From CAYUQT01 sp964596165 (GTDB taxonomy: Bacteria > Planctomycetota > Phycisphaerae > UBA1845 > JAFGLZ01): a stretch of DNA of 64,000 bases. The number at the start of each line of letters is the position of its first letter. The stretch's first letter is position 1. The stretch is taken from the NCBI GenBank assembly GCA_964596165.1, contig CAZQTW010000015.1:1-64000 (forward strand), written 5' to 3'. A model generated the notes under the pieces. It searched no databases, was not told the DNA's origin, and worked only from the letters and a program-made list of their open reading frames with translations. Shown here piece by piece: positions 25,768 to 33,725 of this stretch. The translations under genes were made by a program, and so were the position numbers.

Positions 25768-27876
25768 ATGATGCGAACAGTCCTCGGGCTTATTGGAGCG
25801 GTCGTCTACGTGGCGTCGTTGGCGCGGGCGGCCGGCGTGGCCGCACCGACGTTTCAAGAGTTGATGGACCCCAACCTCCTGCCTGACCCACAGTGCGGCA
25901 TGCGCGTCGAGTCGGCCACACTCCAGGGGCAGGCGATCTGCGTCGTCACGACGGGGGCCCAGATCACCTTGGACCTCACCAAGGGCGACGTGCGATTCGA
26001 ACAACGGATCGGCCACCAACGCCCTGTGGCGACGCTCAGCCTGGGCCGGCCGATTCAGGGCGCCAAGATCATCCAATCCAGGCCCGGACTGACGCTGATC
26101 ACCTGCGAACAACCCAAGCTGACAATCCGCGTGAACGGCGACTCGCTCTTCATGCTCCACGTTCACGAACCGATTCAGGCGGCAGTGCAAACGCACATCG
26201 CACCGGCATGGAACGATTCCTACGGCGCGAACCACCTGATCGTCGACGAGTGGGGCGGGTTCGGGCTTTACTGCTCGAAGACCAATCTTGACGACCACTA
26301 CGACGCGTTCGAGCAGACGGTGGCCACCTATCCGCTGGCCGCACATGACGTACTCTGGGTCGGCGTCTGCCCGCCGAAACCCTACGATTGGGAACGTTCG
26401 CTCCGCGACAACGTTGTCTGGCATTGGTCCGACAAGCTGGCTTATCCCCCGGACGACGTCCTGAAGAAATGGCAGGCCCACGGCAACATCGTGCTGCTCC
26501 AGTCGGAGGTGATGCTGTGGAAGGACTGGAACCTCGACTTTATTCCGCGGCTGGGCGTGGAGGAGTTCGCACGGGTTCGCAAGACCGTCCACGACCTGGG
26601 CATGCGGTTCATCGTCTACACGAGCCCCTATTACTTCCTGAAGGGCACGCCCATCGAGAATAAGGCGATGAACAACTTCGACAACTTTGCGACGACGGGC
26701 TTTCCGCCCGGCTGGGCCACCGGCGAAAACATGGGGCTCTTCATGCCCGCGATCACGAAGGTGATGAAGGAGTACAAGCCCGACGGCCTCTACTTCGACG
26801 GCCAGTACACCGACAACCCGGCCGCCCTATACGCCCTGGCACGGCAGACCCGTGCGCTGCTCGGCGAGAAGGGCATCCAAGAGTGGCATTCAACCGGCGC
26901 GCTCGGTCCGCGCAACTGCTACCTGCCGCAGGCGGATGCGTATGTCGATTTCATTCTGCGAGGTGAAGGCCAGGGCGGACGCTACACGGACTTCGACTAC
27001 CTGCGGTTCTTCATCTCAGGCTACAACGTCAACAACTGCATCGGCGTCGTGTGCAACAACGGCCCGCCGGGTATGACACCTGAACTTGTAAGGGACGCCC
27101 TCCGCGCCAATGCACGATTCCACACGATCTTCAGTTGGCCTGATGACCCGAAGGTGGCCAAGGTAATCCAGGAGTATCGTAGTTGCCTGACACCGGATCT
27201 GCGCAAAACGGTCGACGAACAGGTCGATGCCAGACAGGCGCAGGTATCCGCCAAGGCTGCAGCGGCGCGAGCGGAGATGCAGGCCCTTCGCGATCCGCCG
27301 ACCTGGCGCAAACCGACGTTGTCCGTCGAGTTCAAGACGATGCCCGAGGCCAGGCCGTTCATCTCGCCGAAGAACGCAAGCCCCTTTTCGATCGTGGATA
27401 ACAGGCTTCATGTTCGGGCGCACGGGAATACGTATGCGTATCTCCGATTCCCGCTGAATCAGAAGGTGAAAGGGTTCACCGTGAAGGTCCGACAGGGCAC
27501 CGACCAGGGCCAGTCGTGGGGACCGGCGGCGATGATCCACTGGGCCGACAAGACCGGCGTGCGGATCGGCACGCGAAGCGACGGCAAGCTTCAGTCGGAC
27601 ATCCTGGGCAACCAGACGTGCGGCGGCACGTATGACACCAACCAGTGGGTCTGGCTTCGTGCCCGATGGCTTGGCACGCGCGGCGTCGTCGAGCGCAGCG
27701 GCGACGGCCGGGACTTCGAAAAGATGTGGACCTTCGAACACGCCGGCGCGCTGAACCATCCGCCGGCGGAGCTGTTGATCGGCAAGGTGCCCTACAACGG
27801 CGAGCCCATCGATTACACGGAGACCGGCCCGTTGGGTGAGTGCGATTTCGAATTCGTGAACGTTTACGGAGACTGA
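25768..27876 (+). CDS. Large secreted glycoside-hydrolase-like protein (TIM barrel plus C-terminal beta domain)
   Basis: 702 aa. The ATG at 25768 follows GGGAG; the signal peptide ends near LARAAGVAA. An N-terminal beta region (about 25-200) precedes a barrel-like region with MRFIVYTSPYYFLKG, YKPDGLYFDGQYTDNPA (strand-end Asp residues that are candidate catalytic groups) and NVNNCIGVVCNNGPPGM. It ends in a lectin-like beta-sandwich (about 535-700). The layout resembles glycosidases of the alpha-galactosidase/melibiase superfamily, but I cannot assign a family. It lies just upstream of a secreted amidohydrolase. Confidence 0.6.
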   Translation: MMRTVLGLIGAVVYVASLARAAGVAAPTFQELMDPNLLPDPQCGMRVESATLQGQAICVVTTGAQITLDLTKGDVRFEQRIGHQRPVATLSLGRPIQGAKIIQSRPGLTLITCEQPKLTIRVNGDSLFMLHVHEPIQAAVQTHIAPAWNDSYGANHLIVDEWGGFGLYCSKTNLDDHYDAFEQTVATYPLAAHDVLWVGVCPPKPYDWERSLRDNVVWHWSDKLAYPPDDVLKKWQAHGNIVLLQSEVMLWKDWNLDFIPRLGVEEFARVRKTVHDLGMRFIVYTSPYYFLKGTPIENKAMNNFDNFATTGFPPGWATGENMGLFMPAITKVMKEYKPDGLYFDGQYTDNPAALYALARQTRALLGEKGIQEWHSTGALGPRNCYLPQADAYVDFILRGEGQGGRYTDFDYLRFFISGYNVNNCIGVVCNNGPPGMTPELVRDALRANARFHTIFSWPDDPKVAKVIQEYRSCLTPDLRKTVDEQVDARQAQVSAKAAAARAEMQALRDPPTWRKPTLSVEFKTMPEARPFISPKNASPFSIVDNRLHVRAHGNTYAYLRFPLNQKVKGFTVKVRQGTDQGQSWGPAAMIHWADKTGVRIGTRSDGKLQSDILGNQTCGGTYDTNQWVWLRARWLGTRGVVERSGDGRDFEKMWTFEHAGALNHPPAELLIGKVPYNGEPIDYTETGPLGECDFEFVNVYGD

Positions 27877-27913
27877 TACGATGAGTTCTTTACTCAAGCG
27901 GGATCAGATTGCT

Positions 27914-27946
27914 TCCCCCCATGCCAAGGGGGAATTGAGGGAGGTC
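27914..27946. repeat. Dispersed intergenic repeat, copy 1
   Basis: A C-run, TGCCAAGGGGG, then (A)ATTGAGGG. The same arrangement occurs at 51684-51717. The C-run and G-run can pair as a small hairpin. Similar CCAAGGGGGGATTGAGGGGG sequences are seen between genes in many bacteria. Confidence 0.5.
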
Positions 27947-28003
27947 ACAGGCGGGGCAGGTCAATCTAATGTGCGCGTGTCTTGCAGTCTTTCCTTATCA
28001 CGA

Positions 28004-29428
28004 ATGAACGGAGACCGCATCACCGCGCACCGGCTGATCGCCGTTGTTACCCTCGCGTGCGCGGTCGTATCGACATCCGCTCTGGCCCAGAACACCCGCG
28101 AGACGGCCACGTACCGCAAGATCAGGGCCTACCTGGATTCGGTGCCGGCCATCGACACCCACGATCACCTCTTGCCGTTCGACAAGCTGACGAACATGAC
28201 CCAGACGGCCCGCGGCAAGGGGATGAACCTGGCGGCCATCTGGAGGAACAGCTATTACTCCTGGTACAACCCGTGCACGCCATGGAAGCCGGGGACAGCA
28301 TTCGACGAATGGTGGGCGACGGCCAAGAACGACTTCGTCAACGCCCGCGCGACCAGCTTCTACCGGTTCCTGTTGCCGGCGTTTCAGAATCTATATCGGG
28401 TCGACTTCGACTACATCACGGACTCGCAGGCCGCCGGCCTGGACAACCGCATCTACCAGAACTACCGAGACCCCAAGTGGCTCTACCAAGTCATCACCGA
28501 GCGGGCCAACATCGAGCTGGTCCTCTCAGATCCGTACTGGGCGCGGTTCGCGTTCAAGACCGACTATCCGTTTGTCGTGCTGGTGCTGAACGTGAACACG
28601 CTGTTCCGGGGTACGCATCCGTCCGAATTCAAGGAGCCGCTCGACGATCCGTACACATTCGCCCTGCAGCACAACGTCCCCGTGCGATCGCTGGACGACT
28701 ACGTCACCCTGATCGACCGGATGATCGCCCACGCCAAGCAGTGCGGCGCGGTCTGCTTGAAGAACACGCTGGCGTATGAGCGAACGCTGGATTTTCAGAA
28801 CGTGCCCAAGGCGCGAGCAGCAGCCGCTTTTGGCAAACCGCGATCGAAACTCACACGCGAGGAGATCCGCGACTTCGAGGATTTCATCATGTGGCGGATC
28901 GTCGAACTGGCCGCCAAGCATGACCTGCCGATCCAGATTCACACCGGCCACGCCCGCATCCAGGGCTCGAACCCCATGTTGCTGGTCGACCTGATCCAGG
29001 CGAATCCCAAGACGAAGTTCGTCCTGTTCCACGGCGGATACCCGTGGGTCGGCGAAACGGGGGCAATCGTCACACGGCACACGTCGCACGTCTGGATCGA
29101 TTCGGTCTGGCTGCCGACGATCAGCTACACGATGGCCAAGCGGGCCTTTCACGAGTGGCTCGAGGTCATGCCGTCGAATCGAATCCTGTGGGGCGGCGAC
29201 TGCAACCACGCCGAAGGCATCTACGGCGCCACCGAGTTCACCCGCCGCTGCGTGGCCGAGGTCCTGGCCGAGAAGGTCGATCGCGGCGACTTGGCCGAAC
29301 AGCACGCCATGCGGATTGGCCGCCAGATCCTGCGCGACAACGCCCTGGAGCTGTTCCCCCGGCTGAAGGACCGTCTGTGGAAACACAAAGGGCCGCTGAA
29401 ACCGCCGGCGAGCGAGCCCGCCCGATGA
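28004..29428 (+). CDS. Secreted amidohydrolase-2 family protein (metal-dependent TIM barrel)
   Basis: 474 aa from the ATG at 28004 at the head of a signal peptide (hydrophobic stretch to STSALAQ). No strong ribosome binding site is seen, and the frame extends upstream through the repeat at 27914. The metal-dependent hydrolase motifs are IDTHDHLLPFDK (HxH), IQIHTGHARIQGSNP (His ligand), VLFHGGYPW, and LWGGDCNHAEG (Asp ligand) near the C-terminus. Relatives include uronate isomerase-like proteins and decarboxylases. Export together with the preceding glycosidase-like gene suggests work on sugar acids or lactones, but this is inference. Confidence 0.75.
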   Translation: MNGDRITAHRLIAVVTLACAVVSTSALAQNTRETATYRKIRAYLDSVPAIDTHDHLLPFDKLTNMTQTARGKGMNLAAIWRNSYYSWYNPCTPWKPGTAFDEWWATAKNDFVNARATSFYRFLLPAFQNLYRVDFDYITDSQAAGLDNRIYQNYRDPKWLYQVITERANIELVLSDPYWARFAFKTDYPFVVLVLNVNTLFRGTHPSEFKEPLDDPYTFALQHNVPVRSLDDYVTLIDRMIAHAKQCGAVCLKNTLAYERTLDFQNVPKARAAAAFGKPRSKLTREEIRDFEDFIMWRIVELAAKHDLPIQIHTGHARIQGSNPMLLVDLIQANPKTKFVLFHGGYPWVGETGAIVTRHTSHVWIDSVWLPTISYTMAKRAFHEWLEVMPSNRILWGGDCNHAEGIYGATEFTRRCVAEVLAEKVDRGDLAEQHAMRIGRQILRDNALELFPRLKDRLWKHKGPLKPPASEPAR

Positions 29429-29439
29429 TCCGGCCGGGT

Positions 29440-29468
29440 TTGACGAGCGGCTCTGAAAATCGTATTAT
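29440..29468 (+). promoter_or_regulatory. Promoter of the toxin-antitoxin operon
   Basis: TTGACG (29440-29445), a 17-nt spacer and TATTAT (29463-29468), 31 nt before the antitoxin ATG. An AT-rich imperfect palindrome (29463-29480) overlaps the -10 box and is a plausible autoregulatory site. Confidence 0.55.
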
Positions 29469-29499
29469 GCAATTATCATATTCCCTTCGGAGGTTGCTC

Positions 29500-29781
29500 A
29501 TGGGCGTCAAGGTGGTGACGGTTACGGAAGCGGCGCGCCACTTCTCAGACTACCTCAATCGCGTGGCGTACCGTCGTGAGTCGTTTGTTCTGTGCAAGGG
29601 CAGACGGGCAATGGCCGAGTTGCGTCCCGTGCCGGCGGGAACACGACTCGGGGAACTGCAAGGGCTTCTGAAGTCGGTCGCGCGACTTTCGCCGGAAGAA
29701 GCGAAGGCCTTCTCAGATGACGTCCGTCGCGCCCGCAAAACGCTTCCCCCGGGAGGATTGAAGGATCCATGGGCATCCTGA
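29500..29781 (+). CDS. Phd/YefM-family antitoxin
   Basis: 93 aa. The ATG at 29500 follows GGAGG (29489-29493). The N-terminal half (VVTVTEAARHFSDYLNRV, then ESFVLCKGRRAMAELRP) is the Phd/YefM DNA-binding fold; the C-terminal half (SVARLSPEEAKAFSDDVRRAR) should wrap the toxin. It overlaps the toxin gene by 13 nt, the usual arrangement. Together with the toxin it probably represses the promoter at 29440. Confidence 0.85.
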   Translation: MGVKVVTVTEAARHFSDYLNRVAYRRESFVLCKGRRAMAELRPVPAGTRLGELQGLLKSVARLSPEEAKAFSDDVRRARKTLPPGGLKDPWAS

Positions 29782-30173
29782 TCGACAGCAATGTCCTGAT
29801 CGATATCGAGCGAGAGGATAGCGACATCGCTTCTCGCGTGAAAGGCAGGGAGGAAGAAGAAGTCTACGTATCGGTCGTCACCGCAAGCGAACTCCTGCAC
29901 GGTGTTCACCGTGCGAAGAGCCCTGCCATCAGATCGAAACGCCTGGCGTTCGTCGAAGGCGTGCTCAGTTCGATGCCGATCCTTGAGATTGACCTTGCGA
30001 CGGCACGGTGCCACGCGGAACTGTGGAGCACCCTGGAGAAACGAGGTCAGATGATAGGTGTCCATGATTCGTGGCTCGCCGCGACGTGCCTGGCGCATGG
30101 GTTGACGCTGGTGGCGGACAATGAGAGGGAGTTCCGCAGGGTCGCCGGTCTCAAAGTCGAGGTCTGGACGTGA
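29769..30173 (+). CDS. PIN-domain ribonuclease toxin (VapC family)
   Basis: 134 aa with an ATG at 29769 inside the antitoxin gene. PIN acidic residues are visible: Asp6 in MGILIDSNVLIDIE, Glu in TASELLHGVH, Asp in GVHDSWLAATCLAHG and Asp/Glu in LVADNEREFRR. VapC toxins cut specific tRNAs or rRNA when the antitoxin is lost. Its size and order are standard for a type II system. Confidence 0.88.
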   Translation: MGILIDSNVLIDIEREDSDIASRVKGREEEEVYVSVVTASELLHGVHRAKSPAIRSKRLAFVEGVLSSMPILEIDLATARCHAELWSTLEKRGQMIGVHDSWLAATCLAHGLTLVADNEREFRRVAGLKVEVWT

Positions 30174-30660
30174 TTTGACTGAGATCAAAAGGCAGGTAGT
30201 GGAGCCGAAGCAACACACTCGATCGAACGACAACTTGGTATGCAATGTTCGGGGGGCGAACTGTCTATATGGAGGTCTGAGCGGCCCGTCCTTGACCAAC
30301 AAAGCAAGCCCTTTGTAGGCCAGGTCGCTTGACGCGACGCACGGCATGAAGCCGACTGTCGCCTGTAAAGACCTTGCCATATTCTATTTGCATTCTGCGA
30401 GATCAAGGTCAGGTAATTACGCCAGATCTTGTCCGTGCCGCGCTCTATGCTGCGGACCGGCGTGATACACGCAAGAAACGGTCGACCACACGCCTTGTCT
30501 TGAACCCAACGCCTGTCGGAAACCTCAAGCGGATTTCTTGCGTCCAAGGAACAGGCAGTATTGGCGGTCGAGGGTTGCGCCGCGCCTTGGCGGCCGGGCG
30601 GCACGCAGTATACTTGGGTCCGTGAAGCCCTCGATCTCCCTGCCTGAAAGGAACCCTGAC
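30174..30660. other. Intergenic region between the toxin and serpin genes
   Basis: 487 bases. No frame has both a ribosome binding site and a recognisable family. The right end holds the serpin promoter (30587-30614). The remainder has mixed base composition and may be decayed sequence next to the toxin-antitoxin module. Confidence 0.4.
30587..30614 (+). promoter_or_regulatory. Promoter of the serpin gene
   Basis: TTGGCG (30587-30592), a 16-nt spacer and TATACT (30609-30614), 46 nt upstream of the ATG at 30661. Confidence 0.5.
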
Positions 30661-31923
30661 ATGACACGCACTTCAGCAACCGGTCTGGTTACGCTGTCAA
30701 TCTTCAGCCTGGGTGTGACGACACCGGTCCTCTCACAGATGAAGCCGGCGGAACACCAAGGCAATGTCGTAACGCCGGAAATGGAGACGCTGGTAAAGGG
30801 AAACAACGCGTTCGCAATGGACCTCTACACCCGACTCACCGAGCAAGACAAGAACATCTTCTACTCGCCGTACAGCATCAGCGCAGCCTTGGCCATGACC
30901 TACGGCGGGGCCCGCGCCGAAACGGCCAAGGAGATGGCCAGTACACTCCATTTCACGATGGGACAGGCGGGAACACACCCGGCATTCGGCAAGTTGATTG
31001 CGGACCTGAATGCTGGCGGCGGGCGTGGCGACCGACGAATGTTCGAGTTGGTTGTGGCCAACGCCATCTGGTGCCAGACGGGCTGCCCGTTTGAGCCGGC
31101 TTTCCGAAACCTGGTGAAGACACATTACGGCGCCGGCCTGAACGACGTCGATTTCGCCCAGGCGACCGAGCAGGCCCGTCAGACGATCAATGCCTGGGTG
31201 GCCAGACAAACCAAGGACAAGATCAAGGATCTGATCGCTCGCGGGATGCTGGACGCGATGACCCGCATGGTGTTGACGAACGCCATCTACTTCAAGAGCA
31301 ACTGGGCCGAACCGTTTACGAAGCGAGCCACCAGGGACCAGCCATTTCATCTCGCGGCGGGCGGGGATGTGACCGTTCCCATGATGCACCAAGTTCAGCG
31401 GATGGGCTATATGGAGGGGGACGGCTTCCAGATGGTTGAGATGCCCTACGTGGGGCACCAGTTGTCCATGCTGGTTATGCTGCCCCGAAAGACCTCGGGC
31501 TTGCCCGAATTCGAAAGGACGCTCACGGCGGACACGCTCGATCAGTGGCTCAAGGCGGTTCGGAACCGGAGGGTGGACCTGTTCTTGCCGCGCTTCAAGA
31601 CCACATCGCAATTCAACTTGTCGAAGGTGCTCAAGGCGATGGGCATGAGAGATGCCTTCTCACCTGACGCCGCCGATTTCAGCGGCATGACGACTGCCCA
31701 ACGGCTGTTCATCAGCGAGGTGATCCACAAGGCCTATGTCGACGTGAATGAAGAGGGGACGGAGGCCGCCGCGGCCACCGCCGTGGGCATGAAGGCCTCT
31801 GCAATGCCCCGCCCCGAGGAGCCGGTGGTCTTCAGGGCCGACCACCCGTTCATGTTCATCATCCGACACCGTCAGACCGGAAGCATCTTGTTCGCGGGTC
31901 GTCTGGCGAATCCGAAGCCCTGA
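30661..31923 (+). CDS. Secreted serpin (serine/cysteine protease inhibitor)
   Basis: 420 aa. The ATG at 30661 follows GAAAGGAACC. The signal peptide is about residues 1-26 (to VLSQ). The full serpin fold follows, with FYSPYSISAALAMTYGGAR, VLTNAIYFKSNWAEPF and FRADHPFMFIIRH. The reactive-centre hinge EEGTEAAAATAV has small residues at P15-P9, as in inhibitory serpins. The scissile bond probably lies within GMKASAM, but loop length makes the P1 residue uncertain. It probably traps extracellular proteases from competitors, hosts or the cell itself. The neighbouring genes give no target. Confidence 0.92.
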   Translation: MTRTSATGLVTLSIFSLGVTTPVLSQMKPAEHQGNVVTPEMETLVKGNNAFAMDLYTRLTEQDKNIFYSPYSISAALAMTYGGARAETAKEMASTLHFTMGQAGTHPAFGKLIADLNAGGGRGDRRMFELVVANAIWCQTGCPFEPAFRNLVKTHYGAGLNDVDFAQATEQARQTINAWVARQTKDKIKDLIARGMLDAMTRMVLTNAIYFKSNWAEPFTKRATRDQPFHLAAGGDVTVPMMHQVQRMGYMEGDGFQMVEMPYVGHQLSMLVMLPRKTSGLPEFERTLTADTLDQWLKAVRNRRVDLFLPRFKTTSQFNLSKVLKAMGMRDAFSPDAADFSGMTTAQRLFISEVIHKAYVDVNEEGTEAAAATAVGMKASAMPRPEEPVVFRADHPFMFIIRHRQTGSILFAGRLANPKP

Positions 31924-31959
31924 TGACAGAAAGGCGCCCAGGGAGGCTGGAGGGCCATT

Positions 31960-32682
31960 GTGAGACGGCAGTCGGACGCCTACGGCCAGGCCATGTATGA
32001 CTTGCTCCACAAGAGCGACACGGCCGAGATCCTCGAGCGCGACGACGGCTACATCATGGCCGCCAGCCTTAAGGACTACGCCGCGCCTTATGCGCGGTGG
32101 CCCGTAAGACAGCGACGTGCAATGAAGGAGGTCCGCGGGCGCGTGCTCGACATCGGCTGTGGCCTGGCGCGACACTCACTCTATCTACAGGGCAAGGGCT
32201 TCGACGTCCTAGGCATCGACACCTCGCCGCTGGCCATCAAGGCCGCCCGCAAGCGCGGGTTGAAGAAGGCCAAGGTGATGTCGATCACGCAGCTCAGTCG
32301 GCGCACAGGCATATTTGACACCATTCTCATGCTGGGCAACAACTTTGGACTCTTCGGCGACCGGCACCGGGCCCGACGACTGCTGCGTCGCTTCTGCGGA
32401 TTCACTTCGGATCACGCGAGGATCATTGCCGAGAGCTACGACATTTACCAGACGACAGACCTAGACGAGCTGGCGTACCAAGCCTGGAACCGTGGCCGCG
32501 GACGGATGGCCGGCCAGATGCGATTCCGTGTTCGCTATCGAACGGCCGCCACGCCGTGGTTCGACTACCTCATGGTGTCTAAGTGGGAGATGAAGCAGAT
32601 CGTCGACGGCACCGGCTGGCGGATCCGACGGTTCATCGGGCCTGCGGGCGAAAGCTACATCGCGATCATCGAGAAGGAGTGA
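31960..32682 (+). CDS. SAM-dependent methyltransferase (class I)
   Basis: 240 aa. The GTG at 31960 follows CTGGAGGG. Motif I is VLDIGCGLARHSLYL, with the acidic loop VLGIDTSPLAIKAARKRG, and TILMLGNNFGLFG as post-motif. The substrate is unknown. It lies 36 nt after the serpin gene and 5 nt before the next gene, so the three may be cotranscribed, though the functional link is unclear. Confidence 0.82.
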   Translation: MRRQSDAYGQAMYDLLHKSDTAEILERDDGYIMAASLKDYAAPYARWPVRQRRAMKEVRGRVLDIGCGLARHSLYLQGKGFDVLGIDTSPLAIKAARKRGLKKAKVMSITQLSRRTGIFDTILMLGNNFGLFGDRHRARRLLRRFCGFTSDHARIIAESYDIYQTTDLDELAYQAWNRGRGRMAGQMRFRVRYRTAATPWFDYLMVSKWEMKQIVDGTGWRIRRFIGPAGESYIAIIEKE

Positions 32683-32687
32683 GCCGA

Positions 32688-33626
32688 ATGTGCCGGTCTT
32701 GCCTCCTGATTCTCGCACTGCTACCCATTCTCTCGGCAGAGGCTGACGAGAGCGCCGTCGTTCCCGGAATCGCCGGCTCCTGGTGGACGGTCGCAACGAC
32801 TCCGGACCTCGGCAAGTACAACAGCGACAAGCAGCAGCCGGTCGATTTTGCCGTGTGGCAAGCGGCCGACGGAACCTGGCAGCTCTGGTCGTGCATTCGC
32901 GGCACCCGATGCGGCGGCACCGGCCGCCTGCTCTATCGATGGGAAGGCGCCGAGCTGACCGAGCCGAATTGGAGGCCCGTGGGTATCGCCATGCAGGCCG
33001 ATCCCAATTACGGCGAGACGCCGGGTGGGCTTCAGGCGCCGTACGTCCTGCGGATCGACGGCCTCTACCACATGTTCTACGGCGATTGGGAGAGCATTTG
33101 TTGCGCGACGAGCAAGGACGGCAAGACCTTCGAGCGACGTGTCAATCCAAACCGCCGGACCGGCCTGTTCACCGAGGGCGTCAAGGCCAACACCCGCGAC
33201 CCGATGGTCATTCGAATCAAAGACCTCTGGCACTGCTACTACACGGCCGGTACCCCTCGGGGCGAAGGGGCGATCTTCTGTCGGACCTCGCCCGACACGC
33301 TGACGTGGAACCCCTCGCGGATCGTCTCGATCGGCGGTCGCGGCGGCAAGGGGTTCTGTGCGGCCGAGTGTCCTCACGTGGTTGAACCCCGGCCCGGTGA
33401 GTTCTTCCTCTTTCGGACCGAGCGCTATGGCCACGACGCGGTCACGCATGTCTATGGAAGCCGCGACCCGATGGATTTCGGCCTCGATACGGACGAGCGC
33501 TATGTGTGCAGCCTGCCCATCGCCGCGCCGGAGATCATCTCGCACGAAGGCGGACATTACATCGCATGCCTGCTGCCGAGCTTGAAAGGTATTCGCATCG
33601 CACGGCTGGAATGGGCCGCGAGGTGA
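32688..33626 (+). CDS. Secreted beta-propeller protein, GH43/GH32-like
   Basis: 312 aa. The ATG at 32688 follows AAGGAG. A short signal peptide ends near LSAEADES. Repeated blades, each with an aromatic and Asp pattern (VDFAVWQAADGTWQLWSC, GGLQAPYVLRIDGLYHMFYG, RDPMVIRIKDLWHCYYTAG, AAECPHVVEPRPGEFFLF), are typical of five-bladed GH43/GH32/GH130-like propellers. Catalytic acids are not clearly assignable. A hairpin follows at 33653. Confidence 0.65.
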   Translation: MCRSCLLILALLPILSAEADESAVVPGIAGSWWTVATTPDLGKYNSDKQQPVDFAVWQAADGTWQLWSCIRGTRCGGTGRLLYRWEGAELTEPNWRPVGIAMQADPNYGETPGGLQAPYVLRIDGLYHMFYGDWESICCATSKDGKTFERRVNPNRRTGLFTEGVKANTRDPMVIRIKDLWHCYYTAGTPRGEGAIFCRTSPDTLTWNPSRIVSIGGRGGKGFCAAECPHVVEPRPGEFFLFRTERYGHDAVTHVYGSRDPMDFGLDTDERYVCSLPIAAPEIISHEGGHYIACLLPSLKGIRIARLEWAAR

Positions 33627-33652
33627 GGACGACCCTCTGAGAGGGGCGCGGC

Positions 33653-33683
33653 GTCGGATCATCATGTGTGGGCATGATCCGAC
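33653..33683 (+). terminator. Hairpin terminator between the propeller and lyase-like genes
   Basis: GTCGGATCAT (33653-33662) and ATGATCCGAC (33674-33683) form a perfect 10-bp stem with an 11-nt loop, 27 nt after the stop codon and 43 nt before the next ATG. There is no T-tract. It has the same CGGATCAT arm as the hairpin at 1801. Confidence 0.5.
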
Positions 33684-33725
33684 TCATCTGCTAACCTACC
33701 CCCATTGTCCCCTACGAGGTGCGCC

